Shown here piece by piece: positions 1 to 8,108 of a stretch of DNA of 64,000 nt; positions within the stretch are counted from its first letter, which is position 1, and the number at the start of each line of letters is the position of its first letter. The notes below the pieces were generated by a model, which saw only the letters and a program-made list of their open reading frames with translations, searched no databases and was not told where the DNA came from. The translations under genes and the position numbers were made by a program. The stretch lies in assembly GCA_903851445.1 (NCBI GenBank), contig CAINOH010000024.1, positions 1 to 64,000 on the forward strand, in the 5' to 3' direction. The DNA comes from an uncultured Microcaldota archaeon. GTDB taxonomy: Archaea > Micrarchaeota > Micrarchaeia > Norongarragalinales > CAINOH01.

Positions 1-2
1 AG

Positions 3-255
3 AGATTTAAAAAGGTTTTTGATTTTTCGGCTTTGCAAAGAGCCCTATCCAAACGTGTGAATCCGGTTTCAAACAGCAATACCTAAAGGCGGATTACCAA
101 GGTTTTGTCCGAAGTGTAGGCAAGCCATATTTGAACAAACCAAGAAAAAAGTGGATGCAAACGAGGTAGTTGCACACGCCAGTATGTTAAACAAAAAGAT
201 GCCTTTTTTTAATATAAATACAAATCATATTAAAGAATTTGATAAAAACCTTTAA
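3..255 (+). pseudogene. Frameshifted 3' remnant of a gene with a CPxC motif
   Basis: Two overlapping frames look like parts of one protein. The frame from base 3 is open to a stop at 84-86. The frame from 61 is open to a stop at 253-255 and encodes FCPKC (CxxC at 106-117) followed by a Lys-rich tail. Neither frame has a convincing start, so this may be the broken end of a gene that begins left of the window. A CxxC pair suggests half of a zinc ribbon, but nothing more can be said. The segment to 318 is very AT-rich compared with the rest of the window, which fits recent acquisition and decay. It could also be noncoding. Confidence 0.3.
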
Positions 256-318
256 TAAGATATTAAAACAAGATATCTTATTAAATAATAGCAGTAAATA
301 CTTTAATAGTGGTTTTGA

Positions 319-1512
319 ATGGAAAGAACTTTCGCCATGAACCCGGCTGATTTCAGCAAAGCTTCCGGAATCACAGAATTTAACGAAGCGGGTGAACCGA
401 CATTCCTTCCCAACCCAATCCCCACCTCCGTTCAACTTAGCCCGCAGACCATCTACCTGCTTAGCCAAGCTGACAGGAAATTCGGGCAATTGAACGGGGC
501 TGCGGAACACTTGCCAAACCCCAACCTGGTCATAGGCCCGTTTATCCAAAAAGAATCAGTATTAAGCTCAAGACTGGAGGGAACCCACGCCAAACTCATA
601 GACGTGTTCAAGGCAGAGATAGACCCGACTGTCAGCAAATCCCAGGAAATAGTAGAAGTGTCCAACGCCACCAACGCATTGGTTCATGGCCTGGAAAACA
701 TAACCTTGCCCTTGCCATCCCTTGCAAAGGACCTGCATCGCATCATGTTTGACAAGGTAAAAACGAACGGGCCGCGCGGCGACTTTAGGAAAGTCCAGAA
801 TTTCATCGGGCCTACTGCCCGGATGGAGGATGCCTGGTACATACCGCCAAGGCCGGAGCGGTTGGATGGCTTGATGCAGGATTTAGACGACTATTTCCAA
901 TCAGTTCCCAACAGTCCGCCGCTCATCAGGGCCGCGTTGATTCATTACCAGTTTGAAAGCATACACCCGTTCACCGACGGGAACGGCCGCATAGGAAGAA
1001 CAATAACCACGCTGTACCTCGTCAGGAAAAAAGTGATGAACAGGCCAATCTTGTTCATGAGCGAATTTTTCAATAATTACAAGGATACCTATTGGGATTT
1101 GCTCCTAAAAACGAACAAGACGGGAGATTTTGAAGAATGGCTCCGGTTTTTCCTCCACGGGGTAATTGAACAGTCTGACTTGACCTTGGACAGGGTAAAC
1201 AGACTAATGAGACTTAAGGAACAGTACCATGATATGCTGAAGGACGCCAGGGTATCGCAAAAAACATACCCGATACTGGACGAATTCTTCAAAAACCCCT
1301 TTGCGTCAATACCATATACTGCAAAAAAATTCAAGATGAGTTTCCCGACTTCCCAGAAGATTTTGGAAAACCAGCTCTGCAAATTAGGCATCTTAAAAGA
1401 ACTTACCAGCCAAAAACGCAATCGGATTTTTTATGCTTCCGACATAATCTCGATTATTGACCCGGAAAACTATGATACCTTAATTAAAAACCAAATGAAA
1501 AAAAACAAATGA
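319..1512 (+). CDS. Fic family protein (AMP transferase type) with winged-helix C-terminus
   Basis: Fic enzymes transfer AMP (or a related nucleotide part) from a nucleotide to hydroxyl groups of target proteins. The catalytic motif HPFTDGNGR begins at His216. The N-terminal segment SSRLEG (residues 83-88) matches the inhibitory helix motif [S/T]xxxE[G/N], which places an autoinhibited Fic with its inhibitor in the same chain (class II). About 100 residues at the C-terminus look like a winged helix, a layout common in this family, sometimes linked to autoregulation. ATG at 319 is used; ATG at 337 is an alternative with equally poor ribosome-binding context. No antitoxin-like partner gene lies beside it. 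The gene is richer in A+T than its neighbours and follows an AT-rich remnant, so transfer is likely. Confidence 0.9.
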   Translation: MERTFAMNPADFSKASGITEFNEAGEPTFLPNPIPTSVQLSPQTIYLLSQADRKFGQLNGAAEHLPNPNLVIGPFIQKESVLSSRLEGTHAKLIDVFKAEIDPTVSKSQEIVEVSNATNALVHGLENITLPLPSLAKDLHRIMFDKVKTNGPRGDFRKVQNFIGPTARMEDAWYIPPRPERLDGLMQDLDDYFQSVPNSPPLIRAALIHYQFESIHPFTDGNGRIGRTITTLYLVRKKVMNRPILFMSEFFNNYKDTYWDLLLKTNKTGDFEEWLRFFLHGVIEQSDLTLDRVNRLMRLKEQYHDMLKDARVSQKTYPILDEFFKNPFASIPYTAKKFKMSFPTSQKILENQLCKLGILKELTSQKRNRIFYASDIISIIDPENYDTLIKNQMKKNK

Positions 1513-1726
1513 TGACCTCAGATTTTCCATTATAAACAGGCAACCAAGCCAAAGGGAAAACCGGGCGAAAAACCGCTTTTTCCAAAAGCCGGCTGCAACA
1601 ACCCAAAACTACCCTGCCGGGCCCAAAACAATTTCTTATATAAGGCGGCTTTTGCCTAAACTCAATAACAGGTTTGAAGGCCATAATTCCATTAAAGGAT
1701 AAGGGCCTTGTTTGGGGATATTGCAG

Positions 1727-4291
1727 ATGAAACGGTCACTCGGTCTCTTCCTTCTTCTTTCGCTATTGCCCTTCACAATCGCCGCGCAATGCGCGCTCTC
1801 GGTTTTCCCCGACTCCCTTGATGCGGGAAAGACCTCGCTTGTTACAATCACGTACTCGGGATACACCGAGGCATCAAACGGCATAATCATCAACTGCGGC
1901 AACGGCCACTCGGTTGCCGCTTTTGGCTGCGCACAGCCAACCGGCTACTGCAGCGCCAACTGCTACTACCCAGAGGAAGGATACTATGACGTTACTGCAA
2001 AGATTGGCTATGCCTCGTGCACAACCGCGCCGGTTACTGTGAACAAACCGTCAGCTGAGTGCGGGGATGCGATGTGCGACGCAGGCATTGGCGAGAGCCA
2101 GGTGACCTGCCCTGCTGACTGCGGCACGCTCAAGTATTGCGGTGATGGAATCTGCGACTACGGCGAAAGCCCCCAGAATTGCCCTGCTGACTGCGGGATT
2201 GCGCCGACAACGTGCTCGGACGGCACGCGCTTTTCAACCTGCTCGGCAACCATGCCGTACTATTGCGACAACGGGCTTTTGGTGAACAAGTCAACGGTCT
2301 GCGGCTGCGCAGACGGCTACAAGGCAAAGGAAGACTATTGCGTTGAGAAGACCTGCATGGACGGCTCGAGGAAGAACTCGTGCGCAATACAAAAGCCGCT
2401 TTTCTGCAACAGCCAGGCAGTTCTTGAGGAGCGCTCCTCGATGTGCGGCTGCCCGCTGGGCACCACAGCATCCGGAAACACCTGCCTTGTCCCGGGCTCG
2501 TGCGCGCTCTTTGCCGCATACGCCATTGACTCATATCGCAACGTCTCCGTTGGCGACGACGCCAAATACGCGCTCCTAGTCTCAAACCCGTCCTCAACAG
2601 CACAGCAAATCAGCCTCTCAACTACGATGGTTGCCGGGCTTTCGGGCGAGTTCTCAAAATCATACATCAACCTTCCCGCAGGCAACACCACCTACCCCCA
2701 GCTGGTGCTCCACACCAACGACGCTGCTGCCGGGAGCTACCAGCTCAACGTCATCGCGCAGGCCGCCAACTGCCAGAAGGAATTCCCAATCAACGTGACA
2801 GTATCCTCGAACGGGACCGGCTACGATTCGTGCTGCTCAACGGCGCAGAGCCTGAGCGCGTCAATTGACAATGCAAAGGACAGGCTGGCCCAGCAGGGCG
2901 ACACGGTTGAATACACGGTGAACATAGTCAACGAAGGCACTGCCAAGGTTATAGTGCGGCTCTCGGTCCCGTACACGCCCTTCGAATACTCCCTCTCCAA
3001 GAACGACGTAGAGCTTGCAGGAGGGGCGTACGACGCTGTGAAGGTAAGCTTCAAGGTGCCGTACGGCACGCCGGGAACCACATTCACGATACCGATAATC
3101 GTCAAGTACACGAACGCGTGCTGCATACGCGATTTCCCGATTCCCGTCTCGTTCTCGGTCTACGGCCCGCGTGTGTCGCTCAGCCTGATTGGCGAGCCTG
3201 CGCCCGTGTGCCAGACGGTCTACGCGGACTCTGACGTTTCCACGCTCAAGTTGGGCGTGCGCAACGACGGCGACGAGGACGGCTCGTACAGCCTTGCGAT
3301 AGCCGAGAAGTCGCCGCTTTACGGCAACATCTACCTGAGCCAGAAGAGCATCAACCTCAAGGCCGGCGAGACAGGCTACTTCAACATCTACGCGTCCACT
3401 TACGGGCTCGAGGCCGGAAAGACGTATTCATACACATTCTCAATTGCGTTCGGCCAGTTCAACGTGCTCAACCGCAACTATTGCATCACGGTGCGGCCAA
3501 AGAGCGAGACCGTGCCTACAACCGCAAACACCTCGCTCGTGACAGTGGAGATGCCCGAGATAAGCGTGGTTGACAGCGTGCCGGTAAAATATTCGCTCCG
3601 CATAATCAACCCCACCGCTGCCGCATACTACAACCTCTCGCTTTACCTTGAGGGCGTGCCATACAACTGGTACTCGTTCTCAGGCGAGAAGGCCACGCTT
3701 TCGCCATACACGACCAGGGATTACGAGCTTACGATGAACGGCCGGACGTACCAGTCGCAGTCAAGCTACCGCGAGGCGCGCGCGATGATAGTCTCCAACG
3801 GGTACACGATTGGGAGCGCAAACTACTCGATTGAGGTCGTGCCCCAGAACCACTCGCTTGACTTCTCCTACACTGTCGAGCCGACGGTCACCAACGGCGA
3901 GGCCATCTCGGCAATCGAGGTCCGGATGAACGTGCTCAACCGCGGCAACATGATGGAGACGTACATCACGCCCGCAATACCGCAGGACACCAGCCTCAAC
4001 TACTCGGTGACGCCCGCTTACCTCAACCTGACCCCGGGAGAGAGCGGCGTGTTCTCAATCACATTCTGGCCCTCAACGGACCAGGTGAAGGCGCAGGACG
4101 TGCCAATCAAGATAGTCTCAAGCGGAATCGAATCAACAAAGGACGTCGTGATTCCCGCAATGACCGGGCTTGCCGTGCTCGCAAGGCCCCTGCCGCTGTG
4201 GGTGGACGCAGCCCTGCTCATACTCGGGGTTGTGGCCGTGATGCTCATACTCGCGAGATACAACGAGCCGCAGGGAATGGGAAAGAAATAA
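1727..4291 (+). CDS. Large secreted Cys-rich surface protein with C-terminal membrane anchor
   Basis: A cleavable signal peptide (MKRSLGLFLLLSLLPF, cut near AAQ) starts the protein. It is followed by two copies of a Cys-rich unit of the form CGDxxCxxGExxxxCPxDCG and further Cys-rich loops of the form CGCxxGY. Several hundred residues of beta-rich repeats then resemble the NEW3/COG1361-type domains of archaeal surface proteins. One transmembrane helix and a short basic tail (LARYNEPQGMGKK) finish it. The topology predicts an extracellular protein held in the cell membrane. ATG at 1727 is chosen because GGGG lies at the right distance upstream; a TTG at 1712 would add five residues. The function is unknown; binding or cell-wall roles are guesses. 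Confidence 0.8.
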   Translation: MKRSLGLFLLLSLLPFTIAAQCALSVFPDSLDAGKTSLVTITYSGYTEASNGIIINCGNGHSVAAFGCAQPTGYCSANCYYPEEGYYDVTAKIGYASCTTAPVTVNKPSAECGDAMCDAGIGESQVTCPADCGTLKYCGDGICDYGESPQNCPADCGIAPTTCSDGTRFSTCSATMPYYCDNGLLVNKSTVCGCADGYKAKEDYCVEKTCMDGSRKNSCAIQKPLFCNSQAVLEERSSMCGCPLGTTASGNTCLVPGSCALFAAYAIDSYRNVSVGDDAKYALLVSNPSSTAQQISLSTTMVAGLSGEFSKSYINLPAGNTTYPQLVLHTNDAAAGSYQLNVIAQAANCQKEFPINVTVSSNGTGYDSCCSTAQSLSASIDNAKDRLAQQGDTVEYTVNIVNEGTAKVIVRLSVPYTPFEYSLSKNDVELAGGAYDAVKVSFKVPYGTPGTTFTIPIIVKYTNACCIRDFPIPVSFSVYGPRVSLSLIGEPAPVCQTVYADSDVSTLKLGVRNDGDEDGSYSLAIAEKSPLYGNIYLSQKSINLKAGETGYFNIYASTYGLEAGKTYSYTFSIAFGQFNVLNRNYCITVRPKSETVPTTANTSLVTVEMPEISVVDSVPVKYSLRIINPTAAAYYNLSLYLEGVPYNWYSFSGEKATLSPYTTRDYELTMNGRTYQSQSSYREARAMIVSNGYTIGSANYSIEVVPQNHSLDFSYTVEPTVTNGEAISAIEVRMNVLNRGNMMETYITPAIPQDTSLNYSVTPAYLNLTPGESGVFSITFWPSTDQVKAQDVPIKIVSSGIESTKDVVIPAMTGLAVLARPLPLWVDAALLILGVVAVMLILARYNEPQGMGKK

Positions 4292-4399
4292 TCTTTTGAA
4301 GGCAAAAGGCTGTGGCCGGATTCCCTCGGCCTTTCCCACCTAATTTATTTATTGCCATCCACCATTAGTATCCCCAAAATAGCCCGATGCTAATTTTGT

Positions 4400-4471
4400 G
4401 GGCCTGTAGATCAGCGGTAGATCGCCACGTTCGCAACGTGGAGGCCGCGGGTTCAAATCCCGCCGGGTCCA
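4400..4471 (+). tRNA. tRNA-Ala (anticodon CGC)
   Basis: A 72-base cloverleaf with no intron. The acceptor stem pairs GGGCCTG with CGGGTCC (two G-T pairs). The anticodon stem CCACG/CGTGG holds loop TTCGCAA, giving anticodon CGC. The T arm is GCGGG-TTCAAAT-CCCGC, and the discriminator is A. CCA is not encoded. A T-rich run at 4472-4483 serves as terminator, and a TATA-like stretch (AATTTATTTATT) lies upstream near 4342. It is a useful comparison for the intron-containing tRNA-Ala at 47259. Confidence 0.95.
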
Positions 4472-4575
4472 TTTTTCTTTTTCTAAACTTTGGCAGGACA
4501 GGCCAGCGCCTTTTGCCGAAGAAATAACATACGCTTTTAACGCGCTTTCTCAAAGGATAAACAGGGGATGCAAAA

Positions 4576-5871
4576 ATGAGGATTACGCAAGCGATGCTGC
4601 TGCTCATACCGTTACTGCTCGTGGGTTGCCTTAGCCAGGCTGCGCAGCCTACAACGATTCCAACTGCCACTCCAACCCCGCCGGCAACAACTGGCTCGAC
4701 TGCAACGCCGACAATCATAACCAACGCCAGCGCCTCCCAAAACCTGTCGGATGCCATGAACTCGTTCGCCCTGGAGGCGTATTCCAAGCTCAAACAGGAT
4801 GACGGCAACCTGTTCTTCTCACCGTTCTCAATATCAACAGCCCTTGCAATGGCCGCAGAGGGCGCCAGGGGCGACACCAGGACGGAGATGGACCGCGTGC
4901 TGGGGCTTTCTGGGAACACGACGACAACGCGTTCGGCTTTCGCAACGATGATGAATGGCCTGAACGCTCCGAACGGCAACTATGCGCTCTCGGCGGCTAA
5001 CTCGCTCTGGACGCAGGCAGGCTACCCGATAAAATCGGAATTCACAACGGCCCTTACGGAGTATTATTCAGCAGAGGCGCGGTCAGTTGACTTCGTAAAG
5101 GACACGGAAGGCTCGCGGATGGCCATCAACGACTGGACAGCCGCAAAGACCAACCAGAAGATACTCAACCTGATACCCCAGGGCATGATTGACCAGGCTA
5201 CCCGCTCGGTGCTGGTCAACGCGATATACTTCAAGGGCAGCTGGGCGCAGAAGTTCAACGCAAGCTACACGCGCGACTCGCCGTTCTACGTCAACGCCCA
5301 GCAGAACGTCACCGTGCACATGATGCACATTGAAAGCACGACGAACGCCTCATACTACTCGGATGACGAGCTGCGCGCATTGGAACTCGACTACGCGGGC
5401 GGCGACCTTTCGATGCTTCTCCTCCTGCCAAACCAGTACGACGGCCTGGCGGGGCTTGAATCGAGCCTGACTGTTGACAGAATAGGGCAGATACGCGAAA
5501 AGATGTACTCGACCGAATTGCCGGTCTGGCTGCCCAAGTTCAACATGACGAAGGAGAAGGAGCTCTCGGATACGCTCAAGGAAATGGGCATGGTACAGGC
5601 GTTCAGCGACAACGCGGACTTCTCTGGCATCACTGACGCGGACAACCTTTGCATATCCAAAGTCGTCCACAAGGCCTACATCGGCGTGGATGAGGAAGGC
5701 ACCGAGGCAGCGGCTGCAACAGCGGTAATCATGAGGCTGACTGCGGTGCTGAACGAGCCGCCAAAGCCCGAGTTCAAGGCGGACCACCCGTTCATATTCT
5801 TCATAGTGGACAAGCGGGCCGGAACCATCCTGTTCATGGGAAGGGTGACCGACCCGACCAAGGCAGGATAA
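4576..5871 (+). CDS. Serpin (serine or cysteine protease inhibitor), predicted lipoprotein
   Basis: The protein starts with a signal peptide ending in a lipobox-like LVGC, then about 35 residues rich in Thr and Pro, then a full serpin fold. Serpin landmarks are visible: NLFFSPFSI near the start, KGSW in the middle, and HPFIFFIV-GTILFMGRV near the end. The hinge EEGTEAAAAT has the small residues needed for loop insertion, so it is probably an active inhibitor. Counting from the hinge, the cleavage site falls near RLTA, so the target protease cannot be assigned safely. The lipid anchor predicts action on the outer face of the cell membrane. A GGGGAT ribosome-binding site precedes the ATG. Serpins are known but patchy in archaea. 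Confidence 0.93.
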   Translation: MRITQAMLLLIPLLLVGCLSQAAQPTTIPTATPTPPATTGSTATPTIITNASASQNLSDAMNSFALEAYSKLKQDDGNLFFSPFSISTALAMAAEGARGDTRTEMDRVLGLSGNTTTTRSAFATMMNGLNAPNGNYALSAANSLWTQAGYPIKSEFTTALTEYYSAEARSVDFVKDTEGSRMAINDWTAAKTNQKILNLIPQGMIDQATRSVLVNAIYFKGSWAQKFNASYTRDSPFYVNAQQNVTVHMMHIESTTNASYYSDDELRALELDYAGGDLSMLLLLPNQYDGLAGLESSLTVDRIGQIREKMYSTELPVWLPKFNMTKEKELSDTLKEMGMVQAFSDNADFSGITDADNLCISKVVHKAYIGVDEEGTEAAAATAVIMRLTAVLNEPPKPEFKADHPFIFFIVDKRAGTILFMGRVTDPTKAG

Positions 5872-5905
5872 CTGCTTCGCTTACCCGTTCTGCCCGAAGC
5901 CCGGC

Positions 5906-6439
5906 CTACATCCCCGCTTCCTTCAGGCACGCCTTGTACCGCTTCTCCACCTTTTCCACGAAGTGGAGGATGAAGTCCTCGTCGTTGCGGTGCTGGTACA
6001 TATGGAAGTCGTAAAGCTGCACGAGGTCCTCCAAAAAGTCCTTGTCAGCGAGGTAGTACGCCTCCTCGATGATCCTGTCAAGCCGGTTCTTGTACTTCGA
6101 GTCGCACAGGATTCCCACGCGGTCGATGTTCTTTGCCTTGAGCGCAAGCGAGCTGCTCTTGATTAGGAGCATCAGCGGGCCGTAGAGCTTCTCAAGCCTG
6201 CGGCGGGCGAGGTCGATTTTCTTCTCCTCGTAAATCTGCATGCGGGTCAGGTACCAGACTCCGAATATTGAAATCGAGGCGCCGATTATCGAGCCTATGA
6301 AGCCCTGCATGCCGTTGGTTATGTCCGAACTCATCCTTGAAAGCTCGATTGTCGCGAAGATGCTCCCAAGAAATATCGCGAGGAAGAACACGAGCGCGAG
6401 GAGGTATTCGAATCTGCTGTTCACAAAATCACCAAACAA
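5906..6439 (-). CDS. Two-helix membrane protein with cytoplasmic helical domain
   Basis: The first 70 residues contain two hydrophobic segments (LLALVFFLAIFLGSIF and a Gly-rich one near residues 45-65). The remaining 105 residues are charged and helical. I do not recognise a family. It follows the PIN-domain gene by two bases, so the two are co-transcribed. The membrane anchor could tether the PIN nuclease or its regulator, but this is inferred only from gene order. Confidence 0.7.
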   Translation of the reverse strand: MFGDFVNSRFEYLLALVFFLAIFLGSIFATIELSRMSSDITNGMQGFIGSIIGASISIFGVWYLTRMQIYEEKKIDLARRRLEKLYGPLMLLIKSSSLALKAKNIDRVGILCDSKYKNRLDRIIEEAYYLADKDFLEDLVQLYDFHMYQHRNDEDFILHFVEKVEKRYKACLKEAGM

Positions 6440-6441
6440 AC

Positions 6442-7119
6442 CTAGAAATCCATGTTCTCGTATTCGACTATCTCGGATGCTGCAAGGCCGCAGCCTGAGT
6501 CGCGCAGGGCGTAGATTGACGCCTTGAACGCCTCCTCCTTGAGGTTGCGGAAATCGTCGAAATAGCCCTTTGAATAAGCGAATGCCAATAGCTCGGAGGA
6601 GCGCAGGCAGGCAACGTCGCGGGTAAGCGAGGCGAACTCGTCGCGCCTGGCCTGGTCCAGCCGGATGCCTTCGGAGCTGCGCGTCTGGATGGTCTCGCGC
6701 AGCTTGTGCGGGTTCTCCACCAGCAGGCGCGTTGTCTTCTCGTCAACCAGGAGCATGTGGGCTGACGCGGATGCGAATATCGAAAGGCACTCGGCCTCGC
6801 CGAGCTGCAGAAGCTCAAGCGGCTTGCTGCCGGCGTACATCATCGAGTTCGCCGCCTTGAGTATGCGCTGGGTCTGCTCGTGCAGCGTCACGCTTGCAAG
6901 GAGCCTGAGCACGCCGTCGTCGATGCACTTCTGCAGCCTGATTGCCGAGAGCGCGTACTTTTTTATGGACATTGGCCGGGTGGTGATTTCGGACTTCACG
7001 CCGGGGGTTATGTAGAAGCTTATTCCCTGGGCCGAGAGGAACTTCAGGACGCCGAGGTTGCCGGTGTCAGCAAGCGAGATGAGGCCGGAAGAGTCGCACA
7101 CGATGTTCTTTTGCGGCAC
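6442..7119 (-). CDS. PIN-domain protein (predicted RNase)
   Basis: PIN domains are metal-dependent ribonucleases. The conserved acidic residues are in place: CDSSGLISL at the N-terminus, GEAEC near residue 110 and VDEKT near residue 125. The C-terminal 90 residues are helical with no recognised family, making the protein longer than a VapC toxin. Translation starts at GTG, one base after the stop codon of the gene upstream (7121-7684), which implies coupling. The upstream 187-residue protein would be the natural partner or antitoxin candidate, but it has no recognisable DNA-binding motif. Confidence 0.8.
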   Translation of the reverse strand: MPQKNIVCDSSGLISLADTGNLGVLKFLSAQGISFYITPGVKSEITTRPMSIKKYALSAIRLQKCIDDGVLRLLASVTLHEQTQRILKAANSMMYAGSKPLELLQLGEAECLSIFASASAHMLLVDEKTTRLLVENPHKLRETIQTRSSEGIRLDQARRDEFASLTRDVACLRSSELLAFAYSKGYFDDFRNLKEEAFKASIYALRDSGCGLAASEIVEYENMDF

Positions 7120-7120
7120 G

Positions 7121-7684
7121 TCATCTCACCGTCCCGAGTATGGCGAACACTTTTCCCATCCGCTCACGCACGGCCATTGTGGCGTACTTGTCAGCTATGG
7201 TGGTGTGTCCTATGTAGTTTGAAAGCTCCTCCTTGTCCACCTTGGCAAGGGAGCACACGACTCCAAGCGAGGCGCCGTGCGAGTACATGCGCGAGGCCGC
7301 CTTGAGCCGGGACTTGAACGTGATGTTGATTATGTAGCGGCCCAGTGTTGCGGAAAGGTCGCGGACCATCCCCTCGGAGTTGAAAATCAGGCGGCTGAAC
7401 TCCTTCTCGTCGCCATTCTCAAGCGCCTCGGAGGCCTTTGCAAGCTCGAACTGGACGTCCTCTGTCAGCTCGTCAAGCTCCTTTGACGCGTCAATGTAGG
7501 TCTTCTCGTGGAACTTCGAGAACGAGTAGGCGAGGCTTGCGAGGACGATGAAGCGCTCGTCGCGCTCAAGGAGGGCGATTTCGGCCACCTCGTCGGCATA
7601 CATCTTGAGCGAGTTGCCTGCCTTCTTGTGGATGAACTCGCGCAGCTGCCTGACTTTCTCGGAAAAAAGCTCGCGGTTCTCCAT
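7121..7684 (-). CDS. Helical protein of unknown function, first gene of PIN cluster
   Basis: A 187-residue, mostly alpha-helical soluble protein with no recognised domain. A short conserved-looking stretch, YIGHTTIADKYATM, lies near the C-terminus. It heads a tightly packed minus-strand operon with the PIN nuclease and a membrane protein. Its position fits an adaptor or antitoxin-like role, but that is inference. The promoter must lie in 7685-7790, shared with the divergent gene at 7791. Confidence 0.7.
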   Translation of the reverse strand: MENRELFSEKVRQLREFIHKKAGNSLKMYADEVAEIALLERDERFIVLASLAYSFSKFHEKTYIDASKELDELTEDVQFELAKASEALENGDEKEFSRLIFNSEGMVRDLSATLGRYIINITFKSRLKAASRMYSHGASLGVVCSLAKVDKEELSNYIGHTTIADKYATMAVRERMGKVFAILGTVR

Positions 7685-7790
7685 CTTCTTGGCCCCGAAG
7701 GTAATAGGCCGCTTGCGTTTAAAACGATTGCAGCGACCTGGCAGCGGCCAATCGCCATTCTTTTAACTGGCAACGGAGATTGTTTATTCT

Positions 7791-8054
7791 ATGCCAAGAA
7801 AGGATTTGGAGGATTTCTATTTCCGGCTCCTTGAGAAGGGAAAGAGCGTCGAGGAAATCGAGGCCATAGCCGGAGTGGAAGGCTGGGGCCAGGGCGACAT
7901 GTGGCACGACTGGGCCTTGGTAGCGGCAACCAGGCGCTACCACAAAAAGCACGGCAAGACGGACGAGATGAAACGCTACGAGTACCTCTACTTCATACTC
8001 GCGATACTGCTCGTGATATTCCTGATGAGCTATTTCTCTAGGCCGCGGGCATAG
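7791..8054 (+). CDS. Small membrane protein, C-terminal helix
   Basis: An 87-residue protein with a charged N-terminal domain and one transmembrane helix (YFILAILLVIFLMSYF) close to the C-terminus. This is a tail-anchored arrangement. It lies 54 bases upstream of the pilus-type ATPase gene on the same strand, so it may belong to that operon. No family is recognised. Confidence 0.65.
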   Translation: MPRKDLEDFYFRLLEKGKSVEEIEAIAGVEGWGQGDMWHDWALVAATRRYHKKHGKTDEMKRYEYLYFILAILLVIFLMSYFSRPRA

Positions 8055-8108
8055 CCGGGCTTTCAACAATGATTATATTAGCCCCCACTCTACTGAATCC
8101 GGTTTTTT

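Noticed and set aside
1484..1684. 66-residue minus-strand open frame between Fic and the surface protein
   Set aside because: No ribosome-binding site, no domain, and a composition typical of noncoding frames in this region.
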